NCBI GenBank assembly: GCA_944349765.1
Contig: CALVNN010000011.1
Coordinates: 1-33,789 of the forward strand
Reading direction: 5' to 3'
Length of the DNA stretch: 33,789 nt
Origin: an uncultured Clostridia bacterium
GTDB taxonomy: Bacteria; Bacillota; Clostridia; Christensenellales; UBA1242
Shown here: positions 26,051 through 33,789 of the stretch, piece after piece
Layout of the letters: each line of letters starts with the position of its first letter
Position numbering within the stretch: position 1 is the first letter of the stretch
Notes under the pieces: generated by a model
Database searches by the model: none
What the model saw: the letters and a program-made list of their open reading frames with translations, nothing else
What the model was told of the DNA's origin: nothing
Position numbers and translations under genes: made by a program

Positions 26051-26142
26051 CTTTAAAACATATTAATTAGTAATTTATCAACTTTTTTACAAAAATTCTA
26101 ACAAAACATTTACTTTAAATTGTTAATAAAATCTAAAATTAG

Positions 26143-26180
26143 AAAAAGCACCTTTAGGAATATATCTAATAGGTGCTTTT
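26143..26180 (-). terminator. terminator of the Ig-like surface protein gene
   Basis: Minus-strand stem AGCACCT / AGGTGCT (26171-26177 and 26147-26153), extended by A-T pairs, followed by a T-rich run. Confidence 0.8.
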
Positions 26181-26216
26181 ATTACTTTAAAAATATATAT
26201 AGTTTGTTTTAGTTAA

Positions 26217-29200
26217 TTAATCTTTCTTTTCTGTGTTTTTCTTCTTATTTTCCTTATTTGTTGACTTTTCAGGCTTGAAGAAGTAGATAATTACACCAGC
26301 TAGCACTGCAAGTGATGCAATAATAGCTAATACCATACCAACATCGTTAGACTCAGCAGGTTCAATTGTCTCAGTTGACACTTCAATACTTTGACTAACA
26401 GTTGTAGTATTATTATTCTCATCAGTTACAGTATAAGTCAATCTATAAGTACCAACTTTGTCTAGATTGAAGCTGTAACTATATTCGCCAGCATCTAGGT
26501 CAGATACTCTAGTACCATCTGGGTCAGTTAATCTAACAACGACATCTCTATAAGTTATACTACCATCTACTGCGTCGGATACTTTAACTTCGCTTAAATC
26601 AAATGCTAATACATCATTCAATTTTTTAGTAGTAGGCAAGAATACATCTTCATTATCAAATTCGATTACTGGACCAGTCTTGTCACCAACAGTTATATTG
26701 AATGTTCTAGTAGTTTCATTACCAGCAGCATCTACAGCTCTGTAAACTACCTCATAGGTACCTTCTGATTCTGCTTCGAATGAATAACTACCATCAGTTT
26801 CGTTAGTAACTATGAGCTCCTCATCTTCATCGCTAGCACTACTGCTCTGATAAGTAACAGTAACACTTAGTGTCACATTACCAGCGTTATCCTTAGCGTC
26901 AAAGCTAGGAAGAGTTATTTTACCAGTTGTAGGCACTTCAGTATTTGGTGTACCATTAGTAAATTCAAGTGTAGGTGCGTCATCATCATTAACATTGATA
27001 ACCAAAGTTTCTTTTATTTCTCCACCATCATAAGCGTAGGTAAATACAGCTTCATATCTACCTTCAGAAGTAGGAGTAAATGTATTGTCTACAGCTACCA
27101 CGCCACTATTAATAGTAATCTTAACATCAGCATCTGATACTATGCTACCTTCATCGTATACATTGAAGATGTTCAAGTCAACAGTATCACCCAAAGCAAC
27201 CTCAACACTCTCTGAATCAAGCTTCAATACAGGTACAGTAGTCTTAGCAACATTAATCTTTTGGCTAGCTACAGTAACATTGTCACCCATATCAGTTACA
27301 ATACAAAGTATACTATAATCACCACTATTTATAGCTCTAAATGAAGCATCAGAAATAGTTATCCTATCTGTACCAGTTACAGGCTCAACATTTTGTACGC
27401 TGACCTTATTACCATATTTATTGTATACTTCTATAGACACGCTCTTAATAGTCTCAACACTAGCGCCATCCATTACTTCAATTGTAGGCAATACAATGTC
27501 TTCACCTTGTGAATAAGTACCACTAAGTATAGGCATATTGATAGTAGCTGGAGTAGCGTCATTTATAACTGTAAATTTTTGCTCATGAGTAGCTACATTT
27601 CCAAAAGTATCAGCAGCTTCGGTGTAAATAGTTATAACACTATTACTTGCAACATTTGGAACAGTAAATTCATATACGCCATTTTCAGGGATCATTAAAG
27701 TCTTGTTATCAAAATCATCACCAACGTACCAGTAAGTCAATACATTAATTCTAGCGTCACCAATAGTAGTGTGCTCTTCATCGTTATAATCTATTGCTGT
27801 TGGTTTGTTGAAAGTAATCTTGTCCCCAACTGTGTAATACTTAGCTATAGTTGAACCAAAATTAATCACAGGGTCAACTGTATCAGTATAATTTTCAGTA
27901 ACAATTATCTCGTAAGTCTTGCTAGTCGTCCTACCTGCCTCATCAGTAACACTATAAGTTACTACATAAGTACCAGCATTCTCAAAGGTATACTTAGCTT
28001 CTTCATTATAGTTAGCATCTAAAGTGGTGCTTGTTGTAGAGCTAGAATACTTAACTCTTACATTACGCACAAAGGTCAAATCTTCCAAAGCACTTACATT
28101 ATCCTCAGCATAGATTGCTGGGAAGGTCACCTCGGTACCCTTAGCTACCTTGCTAGGTATCTTGTAATCTACATTTACTCTAGCTTCCTTAAACTCGTCA
28201 GTGGTTACATCTCCCTCTACACTGTACGCATCAACAACGGTCAAATTGCTTGGAGCACGGCTATCTCTTACATCACGAATTACATAGTTAGTAGCTTCAG
28301 CTTTATTGCCATAATAATCTTCTACATTATAAGTAATGATATAGTCGCCAGCAACTTCTGGAGTAAACTTATAATCATTAACTGTTATAGGCTCACTATA
28401 AGTACCATCAGCTTGTACATATCTAGCTGTAATAGTAACTTTTGCATCTATACCGGTCTGATCATTAGTAACGTCATTTACATTTACACTAGGTAATGTG
28501 GTCTCAACACCTAGCACTGCTGTAGGCATAGAAGTACTAAGACTGTACTCTAACTCTCTTTCAGTCTTAAAGGTACTACTTACAGTAATGGTCTCGGTCA
28601 ATTCACCCGTCAAAGTGTTGTTAGTCTTGAATGTATACTTGACAGTATAATCACCCAAAGCCTGTGGAGTCAAAGTATAATTACCTTGAGCATCTTTTAC
28701 AAACGTGCCTTGATTACCTTCAGCATCAGTATCAGTAACTACATTACCATTTGGAGCAGTAACAACTATAGATACAAAATTCTTTAGCTCATCCTCAGTA
28801 TAAGGCTCACCGCTTGCATTGAGTAACGCATTGCCATCAGCATCCACTACGGTTGGATAAGGTATTCGTATCGCTGTACCTGCAACTGTATAATCAGGAA
28901 TAATGGTATTTTCGTCAATAGATAAAACAGGGTCAACCAAATTTACATTAATAGTAAAAGTCTTATCCACCCCATTTAAAGTATATACTACTTTGTATAC
29001 AGAACGAGTAGGGGCAAAAGTAAATACATCATCACTATCATCACTATCGCTTATTTCCCCACCACTTTGGTTGTACACCTTAGGTGCAACACTAGAACCG
29101 TTACCAGTAGCATAAGGCAACTCTATCAGATTGTAACCGCTAAATTCGGTCTCAAAAGCTGGAAGAGTATAAGTAGACACATTTGTGTCAGCTAGTACAT

Positions 29201-29288
29201 TGCTTATAGACAAAGGATGACCACAAAGCGAGGTCACACCTAAAGCTATACCAAATGTAGCAGTTCCAATTTTTGTTAGTCTCTTCAT
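26217..29288 (-). CDS. large Ig-like/DUF5011-type repeat surface protein
   Basis: 1023 aa. An N-terminal signal peptide (to about residue 34, ending VLADTN) is followed by about ten beta-sandwich modules of about 90 residues. Modules end in variants of a Y-x-V-x-D-x-x-G-N-x-x-x strand (VTYSVTDEAGRTTSK, VVYRAVDAAGNETTR, ITYNVEDYYGNKAEA), as in DUF5011/HYR/bacterial Ig-like proteins. A transmembrane helix (AIIASLAVLAGVIIYFF) and a Lys-rich tail (KENKKKNTEKKD) close it. There is no LPXTG, no catalytic motif and almost no cysteine. The likely role is a membrane-anchored stalk or adhesin. AGGAG lies seven bases before the ATG and there is a consensus promoter upstream. Confidence 0.88.
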   Translation of the reverse strand: MKRLTKIGTATFGIALGVTSLCGHPLSISNVLADTNVSTYTLPAFETEFSGYNLIELPYATGNGSSVAPKVYNQSGGEISDSDDSDDVFTFAPTRSVYKVVYTLNGVDKTFTINVNLVDPVLSIDENTIIPDYTVAGTAIRIPYPTVVDADGNALLNASGEPYTEDELKNFVSIVVTAPNGNVVTDTDAEGNQGTFVKDAQGNYTLTPQALGDYTVKYTFKTNNTLTGELTETITVSSTFKTERELEYSLSTSMPTAVLGVETTLPSVNVNDVTNDQTGIDAKVTITARYVQADGTYSEPITVNDYKFTPEVAGDYIITYNVEDYYGNKAEATNYVIRDVRDSRAPSNLTVVDAYSVEGDVTTDEFKEARVNVDYKIPSKVAKGTEVTFPAIYAEDNVSALEDLTFVRNVRVKYSSSTTSTTLDANYNEEAKYTFENAGTYVVTYSVTDEAGRTTSKTYEIIVTENYTDTVDPVINFGSTIAKYYTVGDKITFNKPTAIDYNDEEHTTIGDARINVLTYWYVGDDFDNKTLMIPENGVYEFTVPNVASNSVITIYTEAADTFGNVATHEQKFTVINDATPATINMPILSGTYSQGEDIVLPTIEVMDGASVETIKSVSIEVYNKYGNKVSVQNVEPVTGTDRITISDASFRAINSGDYSILCIVTDMGDNVTVASQKINVAKTTVPVLKLDSESVEVALGDTVDLNIFNVYDEGSIVSDADVKITINSGVVAVDNTFTPTSEGRYEAVFTYAYDGGEIKETLVINVNDDDAPTLEFTNGTPNTEVPTTGKITLPSFDAKDNAGNVTLSVTVTYQSSSASDEDEELIVTNETDGSYSFEAESEGTYEVVYRAVDAAGNETTRTFNITVGDKTGPVIEFDNEDVFLPTTKKLNDVLAFDLSEVKVSDAVDGSITYRDVVVRLTDPDGTRVSDLDAGEYSYSFNLDKVGTYRLTYTVTDENNNTTTVSQSIEVSTETIEPAESNDVGMVLAIIASLAVLAGVIIYFFKPEKSTNKENKKKNTEKKD

Positions 29289-29330
29289 ATCAATCTCCTA
29301 AAACTATATATATTTAACTAAAACAAATCA

Positions 29331-29359
29331 ATTTTATACTAAATCACGAATTTTGTCAA
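29331..29359 (-). promoter_or_regulatory. sigma-A promoter of the Ig-like surface protein gene
   Basis: Minus strand TTGACA (29354-29359), 17 bases, TAAAAT (29331-29336). Leader of about 35 bases. The rest of the 275-base gap (29289-29563) holds only the next gene's terminator and AT-rich sequence. Confidence 0.7.
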
Positions 29360-29520
29360 TCATTTTCATAGCATTTTTAATAAAAATACAATTAAATTAA
29401 GTAAATATTTTCATTAAAATCTACCCCCTTTAAATTATACATATTTCAAATCAAAAATATTTTGTAGCTTACACCCTTAATTTATGTAACGTCGACAAAA
29501 CAAGCCAAAACCTTACACAC

Positions 29521-29552
29521 AAAAAAAGAAGCCCTCTTTACAAGGTCTTCTG
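29521..29552 (-). terminator. terminator of the BspA-like gene
   Basis: Minus-strand imperfect stem AGAAGACCTT / AGAGGGCTTCT followed by seven T. Confidence 0.75.
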
Positions 29553-29563
29553 TTACAAATAAA

Positions 29564-31975
29564 TTATTGACAGTAATACTCAGCCAATCTAGTCCCTCTA
29601 TAGTAAGTAACACCATCATAAGTAGTACTCGCTACTATAGTATTAACCGCACTCCAACTTCGGCTCTCCAAAGCCGAATTGATAGCACTATCAGTTACTT
29701 TAACAAGTATCCTACTTGCATCGCTTATACCTTTATCCGTCGCTAACGTCCTCACAGCTTCAGTCTCACAAAGCAGATATGCATAATCACAACTAATAAA
29801 AGTGCCACTTCCTATACTCGTTACACTTGCCGGGATCATAACACAGTATAGTCTAGTACATCCCCCAAAAACAGAATCTCCTATGGTAATCACCCCACTT
29901 CCTAAAACCACAGAGTTTAATTTACTGCACATATAAAAAGCCAGTCTACCTATGCTAGTTACATTGTTTGGTATAATAATACTTGTTAAAGCACTACAAA
30001 AACTGAATGTAGATGCTTCAATTTTTGTTACACCACTTCCAATATTCACATTGTTTAAACTACTACATCCGCTAAAAGCTCCATCTCCTATATTTATCAC
30101 GCTATTTGGTATAGTTATTCTTGTTAGGCTAGTACACCCTACAAAAGCAGAATTTCCTATAGTTGATACACCAAGAGATCCCCCTGTACCTGTTGTAGCA
30201 TATTCAATAGTTACACTTGCCAACTTAGTACAATTTCCAAAAGCATAACTTCCTATATTTGTCACACTATATGGTATAGTCATACTTGCTAAATCAGTAC
30301 AATACCTAAAGGCACATGTTCCTATGCTTTTTACACTGTACGGTATTGTTATGCTTTTTATTGGTCGTGAATAGAACGCATACTGATTTATAACATCAAT
30401 ATTTGACAGATCATTAATTGTAGTTACACCTATAACTTTTAATCCTACTAAATATTCTGTATTATCAAAACTAAAAATATGATATTTGTCATTATCAATA
30501 AATTCCCCTGTGGTTATTTCACCAACATTTGCTACTTCTATTGCATAATAAGCCACCATACCTGAGTCTTTACTAGCTTTCGTTAATGTTAAGTTACTAT
30601 TATTTATTACTTGTACTAATTGATAACAATCGTGGAAAGCATTAGTGTCTATCTTTGTTATACCCCTGCCTATAGTTATACTGGTTAAGCTACTGCATGT
30701 ATCGAAAGCATAAGTACCTATACTCGTTATAGTGTTTGGCATTTTTACACTAGTAAGGGTACTTTTGAAACGAAATGCATATTGACCTATTTCAGTAACA
30801 GGATACACAATTTTGCCATCAAGTGTATAATTATCTGCTATAACTATGTCAGTATCGGTCACAGCGGACGTCATAGCATTACCACTAGTCAATGAGTCAT
30901 CACCCACTCTACAAGCGTCACTGTTCGTTATTTTATTATAATTTAATCCAGCTGTTACTGGTTCTACATATATTTTATGGTCGTCAGCAAGAACGTCATC
31001 TAGTGTGATATTATCTGAGAGCAATTGATCATTGTAAAAATTATAAGTGTTTTGTAATTCTGAGGTGGAGAGTATAAGTTCTCTTAATGTGTAATTATTG
31101 TTGTGAATTTTATTGAGTACAATACCATTTTCAATAATTTCGATGGTTGGAAGTTCAAACTTGGCATACAAAGTGAAACTCTTGGTCACTATTATCTCGA
31201 AGTTGTATTCGTTTGTAAACTCAGGGTCGGTGTACCAGCCTGCGAAATCGTAGCCTAATTTGGTAGGCTCTGGAGGTTCGGTAACGGTAAGCCCACTACT
31301 GAGAAACGTCTGTGCCTTCACCAACCCCGCATCGTCAGTATCAAAAGCCACTATATAGCCTAAGCTCGCTGGTGCACCAAAATAAGTATTAAATAATGTA
31401 CTCAAGTCTGTAAGAGTTACACTATCCATATCTTTAGCGTGTATGGCTTGAATCTCGGCATTTAACTTCAAAGTAGCTGGAGCTGGAGCGTCGTTATTTA
31501 TACACTTTGCACCTTGATACGTTAGCCCACTACAAAAGATATAGTCATCACTATTCGTTACCTTGAGTGGGGCTCCACTTAGGTCGGTAAGATAATAATA
31601 CCCATCCTCTGCCCTTACCCATTTGTATGAAGTATCTTCATGAGTAGCCACATCGTCATAATTGATAGCAAGTAAAAATCTCTTGTCCTCGTCACTAAGT
31701 GTACCAGTAGCCTCGTACCTTAGGTCTGCCCTAACGTATATATCGTTGCTATCTGTTGCTCGACTAAAAGACACGCCATTGACAATAGTGTCTCCTGATA
31801 CTACATCCTGCAAATTCTCAATCAAATCTATATTCGCCTCAAGAGTAACTGGATACACATTTACATCAGTAGACTTACTTACTCTAAAAGCACTAGCCAA
31901 AGTAATACCAAGAATAGCTAGTACCCCCACCACAATAAATGCTATGTATGTATTTCTCCTTCTGAGCTTAGTCAT
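29564..31975 (-). CDS. BspA-like LRR surface protein with InlB-type repeat
   Basis: 803 aa. Three Arg residues and a hydrophobic segment at the N-terminus (TYIAFIVVGVLAILGITLA) act as a signal or anchor. A Flg_new/Listeria-Bacteroides repeat (GYDFAGWYTDPEFTNEYNF, about 242-274) is followed by many LRR_5 (BspA/Treponema pallidum-type) repeats built on consensus CSSLTSITIxxxVTxIGxxAF. They come in two groups, about 395-465 and 535-745. The last 60 residues (ALESRSWSAVNTIVA) are not repeats. No C-terminal anchor or LPXTG is present. LRR_5 proteins are surface adhesins in other bacteria. GGAGGATGT precedes the ATG. A consensus promoter and a leader of about 155 bases with competing structures lie upstream, so expression may be controlled by attenuation. 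Confidence 0.9.
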   Translation of the reverse strand: MTKLRRRNTYIAFIVVGVLAILGITLASAFRVSKSTDVNVYPVTLEANIDLIENLQDVVSGDTIVNGVSFSRATDSNDIYVRADLRYEATGTLSDEDKRFLLAINYDDVATHEDTSYKWVRAEDGYYYLTDLSGAPLKVTNSDDYIFCSGLTYQGAKCINNDAPAPATLKLNAEIQAIHAKDMDSVTLTDLSTLFNTYFGAPASLGYIVAFDTDDAGLVKAQTFLSSGLTVTEPPEPTKLGYDFAGWYTDPEFTNEYNFEIIVTKSFTLYAKFELPTIEIIENGIVLNKIHNNNYTLRELILSTSELQNTYNFYNDQLLSDNITLDDVLADDHKIYVEPVTAGLNYNKITNSDACRVGDDSLTSGNAMTSAVTDTDIVIADNYTLDGKIVYPVTEIGQYAFRFKSTLTSVKMPNTITSIGTYAFDTCSSLTSITIGRGITKIDTNAFHDCYQLVQVINNSNLTLTKASKDSGMVAYYAIEVANVGEITTGEFIDNDKYHIFSFDNTEYLVGLKVIGVTTINDLSNIDVINQYAFYSRPIKSITIPYSVKSIGTCAFRYCTDLASMTIPYSVTNIGSYAFGNCTKLASVTIEYATTGTGGSLGVSTIGNSAFVGCTSLTRITIPNSVINIGDGAFSGCSSLNNVNIGSGVTKIEASTFSFCSALTSIIIPNNVTSIGRLAFYMCSKLNSVVLGSGVITIGDSVFGGCTRLYCVMIPASVTSIGSGTFISCDYAYLLCETEAVRTLATDKGISDASRILVKVTDSAINSALESRSWSAVNTIVASTTYDGVTYYRGTRLAEYYCQ

Positions 31976-32004
31976 ACATCCTCCTTATTTAGACAAAAAG
32001 GCAC

Positions 32005-32090
32005 TTAGGGTACGCTATCCTAAATGTCTGTATGCAAAAAATACGTTATTTACTTCATATATACCATTTGGATAGTATAAATCGCACCCC
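32005..32090 (-). promoter_or_regulatory. structured leader with two competing pairings (candidate attenuator)
   Basis: In the minus-strand leader, TTAGGATA and TACCCTAA (32005-32020) form a local 8-bp hairpin with a GCG loop and one mismatch, followed five bases later by TTTTT. The same strand GGATAG...CGTACCC can instead pair with an upstream segment, GGGTGCG (32083-32089) plus CTATCC (32070-32075). The two folds exclude each other, as in transcription attenuators and riboswitches. An outer AGACA/TGTCT pair (31991-31995, 32025-32029) also embraces the hairpin. No known riboswitch class is recognised. Confidence 0.4.
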
Positions 32091-32136
32091 TTATAACACT
32101 TTTGCACAAATTTGCCTCTTTCAGATTAATATCTAT

Positions 32137-32165
32137 AGTATACCTAATATGTAATTTTTTGTCAA
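32137..32165 (-). promoter_or_regulatory. consensus sigma-A promoter of the BspA-like gene
   Basis: Minus strand TTGACA (32160-32165), 17 bases, TATACT (32137-32142). Predicted start near 32130, so the leader is about 155 bases. Confidence 0.78.
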
Positions 32166-32244
32166 ACAATTTACTTTATTTTGTGAAAATATTTTCATTT
32201 TTATGCTTTGCTATTTACTTTGGGACAATAACTTTTTAGCTTTT

Positions 32245-32385
32245 CCCTTCCGGGAGACCCTTCGACAGGGCTCAGGGTGACATAATAGGGGTGGTCGTTC
32301 TAAAAGGGCTATTACTCTATAAAGGCTATCGTTTTACCATAATGTCATGTTGAGCGAAGTCGAAAACACCTAAGAAGGGTACAAC
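32245..32385. repeat. palindromic repeat unit 1
   Basis: Left arm CCCTTCCGGGAGACCCTTCG...GCTCAGGGTGACAT (32245-32283), a variable middle with GTGGTCGTTCT, and right arm ATGTCATGTTGAGCGAAGTC...AAGGGTACAAC (32341-32385). The arms are imperfect inverted repeats of each other (shared CCCTTC, GTCGA, GCTCA, TGACAT). GC-richer than its surroundings. No coding potential. Confidence 0.8.
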
Positions 32386-32400
32386 TTCCCCTTTTCTTTC

Positions 32401-32509
32401 CCCTTCCGGGAGGCCCTTCGACAGGGCTCAGGGTGACATAATGGGGTCTACCGTACTACAACAAATGTCATGTCGAGTTTATCGAGAACACCTAAGAAGG
32501 GTACAGCTT
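32401..32509. repeat. palindromic repeat unit 2
   Basis: Same layout as unit 1. Left arm 32401-32439; right arm 32464-32509 with ATGTCATGTCGAGTTTATCG in place of GAGCGAAGTCG. The middle is only about 25 bases. Confidence 0.8.
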
Positions 32510-32525
32510 TACACCAAAAACATAA

Positions 32526-32559
32526 AAAAGGACGTAGCCACTAGAAAAAACTATCGTCC
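32526..32559 (-). terminator. terminator of the 117-aa gene
   Basis: Minus-strand stem GGACG / CGTCC around a loop of about 20 bases containing a TAG/CTA pair, then TTTTTT. Its 5' arm overlaps the last codons and stop of the gene. Confidence 0.65.
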
Positions 32560-32904
32560 CTCACTTAAATTATTTGTATTGTTCTTTCTTTGTATAGACA
32601 TCTTTTCTTTCATAGACTCTATTCTGTCCACTACTGAGAGTTTAAAATTTACTAATTCCTCGCCCTCACTTTTAAAAATTGGTAAATCTGACCTAAATCC
32701 CATAAGCGAATCATACACATAGCTAAGAGTATCATAGATACCGACACTTGGTGTATCGTCACACTTCACACTTTTAATATTTGGAATGCCTTTGCTTTGG
32801 TAGCCATGCTCTAAGACGTATGGTATCATTTTATCCAAATATGCATTGATTGACTGCATATAGAGTTGATTTGTTTTTTGTTTCTTTGCATTAATAAAAT
32901 CCAT
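32551..32904 (-). CDS. unknown 117-aa cytosolic protein
   Basis: Family not recognised. From ATG 32904 (MDFINAKKQKTNQLYMQSIN) it is 117 aa, soluble and mostly helical. There is a conserved-looking core DTPSVGIYDTLSYVYDSLMGFRSDLP and a charged C-terminal helix ending in SEGR. GGGAGGT lies six bases before this ATG; the longer frame to 32952 starts upstream of the ribosome binding site and is disfavoured. The gene has a good sigma-A promoter and its own terminator, so it looks real. It is the only gene inside the repeat-rich region next to the 16S gene. Confidence 0.75.
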   Translation of the reverse strand: MDFINAKKQKTNQLYMQSINAYLDKMIPYVLEHGYQSKGIPNIKSVKCDDTPSVGIYDTLSYVYDSLMGFRSDLPIFKSEGEELVNFKLSVVDRIESMKEKMSIQRKNNTNNLSEGR

Positions 32905-32942
32905 ATCCGACCTCCCGCCCTTTAAAGAAATGTATATAATAT

Positions 32943-32971
32943 ATTGTAACAAAAAAATATAAAATAATCAA
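32943..32971 (-). promoter_or_regulatory. sigma-A promoter of the 117-aa gene
   Basis: Minus strand TTGATT (32966-32971), 17 bases, TGT then TACAAT (32943-32948), an extended -10. Leader of about 30-35 bases. Confidence 0.7.
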
Positions 32972-33075
32972 TACACTTAAATAAAAAAGCGTCAACTTAA
33001 CTGTGTATGATCACATAAATTTTTATGACTTATTGTTCTTTTCAATAATTTCAAAGGAAATATTTCATCCGTTTT

Positions 33076-33130
33076 CCTCTTTAAGGTAGATCCTTCAGCA
33101 AAGCCTTAGGATGAGGTCGGTCGTTCTACG
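33076..33130. repeat. degenerate palindromic repeat remnant
   Basis: GATCCTTCAGCAAAGCCTTA then GGTCGGTCGTTCTACG. These match the left arm and the GGTCGTTCT middle of the other units; the right arm is missing. Confidence 0.5.
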
Positions 33131-33171
33131 TTAAATCAAGACTATCCAAACCACCATATTTCCTTTTCTTT

Positions 33172-33294
33172 CCCCTTCCGGGAGATCCTTCACGGCGTGC
33201 TACGCACTTGTTCTGGATGACAGTACCAAGGTCAAACGTTCTCCATTCAATGTCATGTTGAGCAAAGTCGAAACACCCCCCGGAAGGTTACAAC
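33172..33294. repeat. palindromic repeat unit 3
   Basis: Left arm CCCTTCCGGGAGATCCTTC with an altered tip (GGCGTGCTACGC), then TGGATGACA; right arm AATGTCATGTTGAGCAAAGT...CGGAAGGTTACAAC (33249-33294). Confidence 0.75.
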
Positions 33295-33310
33295 ATTCTT
33301 TTCTTCTTTC

Positions 33311-33432
33311 CCCTTCCGAGAGACCCTTCGACGTCGCACTTTGTGCTAGCTCAGGGTGACACAATGGGGTTGATTGTTCTACAACAAATGTCATGTCGAG
33401 TTTATCGAGACATCCCCCGGAAGGGTACAACC
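33311..33432. repeat. palindromic repeat unit 4
   Basis: Left arm CCCTTCCGAGAGACCCTTCG with an expanded tip (GTCGCACTTTGTGCTAGC), then TCAGGGTGACA; right arm AATGTCATGTCGAGTTTATC...CCCCCGGAAGGGTACAACC. Confidence 0.78.
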
Positions 33433-33522
33433 TAAATACTTATAATGGATACTATTCAAATACAGACAGAATGTTCGACTTATTCTACGTACTACATTTT
33501 ATACTAACCCAGTATCCGTATC

Positions 33523-33632
33523 CCCTTCCGGGAGACCCTTCGACTACGCTCAGGGTGACAATTGTCATTCCACTAAGCTAGAGCTGAATGCAATAAAGGC
33601 GACCATTCTACTAGTCTTTGAGTGACAACACT
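33523..33632. repeat. palindromic repeat unit 5, right arm decayed
   Basis: Left arm CCCTTCCGGGAGACCCTTCG then ACTACGCTCAGGGTGACA is intact; the middle GCGACCATTCTAC is recognisable; the right arm has decayed to fragments. Confidence 0.65.
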
Positions 33633-33651
33633 AAGGTTGTATGTTCAAATA

Positions 33652-33686
33652 CAAAAAAAGAGAGTACCTGCCGTAGCAAGTACTCT
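33652..33686 (-). terminator. terminator directly downstream of 16S rRNA
   Basis: Minus strand stem AGAGTACTTG / CAGGTACTCT (10 bp, one G-U) with loop CTACGG, then C and a T7 tract (33653-33660). It lies about 75 bases after the 16S 3' end. Confidence 0.88.
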
Positions 33687-33752
33687 TTTAAATGTATATA
33701 CAATAGAATATATCTATATAGTAAAGTCTCGACTTGGTCGTAGCCTTAGCTA

Positions 33753-33789
<37 letters not shown>

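Larger units (their letters stand above)
32972..33651. other. non-coding, repeat-rich region 3' of the 16S gene
   Basis: 680 bases without a convincing gene. 32972-33075 is AT-rich with no feature that I can name. From 33076 on it is mostly palindromic repeat units listed separately, with short AT-rich spacers. Short open frames here read through the repeats and lack ribosome binding sites. Confidence 0.7.

Noticed and set aside
25958..26216. T-box riboswitch upstream of cysS
   Set aside because: No T-box core (AGGGTGGNACCGCG-like) or specifier stem, and the leader is only about 60 bases.
16251..29288. LPXTG sorting signals in the large surface proteins
   Set aside because: The C-termini of the M6 protease and the Ig-like protein have a TM helix and basic tail, but no LPXTG-like motif before the helix.
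31976..32130. c-di-GMP or other known riboswitch before the BspA-like gene
   Set aside because: No GEMM-type or other known conserved core was seen; kept only as an unclassified candidate attenuator.
33200..33581. Short open frames in the repeat region (both strands)
   Set aside because: They read through the palindromic repeats, have no ribosome binding site, and similar spurious frames arise wherever this repeat occurs.
32245..33632. CRISPR array
   Set aside because: Units are over 100 bases, irregularly spaced, imperfect and palindromic; no regular 25-40 base repeats with unique spacers and no cas genes.

Overview
This window looks like the chromosome of a low-GC, endospore-forming member of the Clostridia, probably an uncultured gut lineage. 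The evidence is the AT-rich composition, strong GGAGG-type ribosome binding sites before most genes, sigma-A-like promoters of the TTGACA-17-TATAAT kind, sporulation genes (spmA, spmB, spoIIE), collagen-like and cysteine-rich spore-surface candidates, and a Firmicutes-type 16S rRNA 3' end. No phage, CRISPR array or intact transposase was found.

Layout. 1-3 kb: tatD-rsmA (leftward) diverge from spmA-spmB (rightward). 3-5.8 kb: an unknown membrane protein, a TVP38/DedA-type membrane protein and a DUF421 (YetF-like) protein. 5.8-9.9 kb: a spore-surface-like block with a BclA-like collagen protein, a small Cys/Gly-rich hydrophobic protein, a cysteine-desulfurase-family enzyme, a 49-residue ORF and a Cys-rich coat-like protein behind a sigma-K-like promoter. 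10-13.1 kb: tRNA-Leu(CAA), then a leftward run tlyA - degraded histidine-kinase fusion - acyltransferase-like gene - small membrane protein. 13.2-16.2 kb: a secreted acidic protein, a TrmH/SpoU methyltransferase, murB and a RadC-like gene. 16.2-32 kb: three very large surface proteins (an M6 metalloprotease with leucine-rich repeats, an Ig-like repeat protein, and a BspA-like LRR protein), with spoIIE, a small HTH regulator and cysS between them. 32-33.8 kb: a cluster of imperfect palindromic repeats around one small unknown gene, ending at the 3' end of a leftward 16S rRNA gene.

How it fits together. The housekeeping genes (rsmA, tlyA, trmH-like, cysS, tRNA-Leu, 16S) serve translation. The spm/spoIIE genes and the coat-like block serve sporulation. 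The large secreted proteins probably form a cell-surface layer held by transmembrane anchors, since no LPXTG motif is visible.

The most unusual points are: a 16S gene followed by its own terminator instead of a 23S gene; a possible hairpin in its precursor that would mask the anti-Shine-Dalgarno sequence; a structured leader with two mutually exclusive pairings upstream of the BspA-like gene; a cysS of a divergent subtype; a kinase relic fused to a membrane protein; and two genes (murB and the HTH regulator) whose promoters suggest leaderless mRNAs. All functional calls come from reading the sequence by eye, without database searches.
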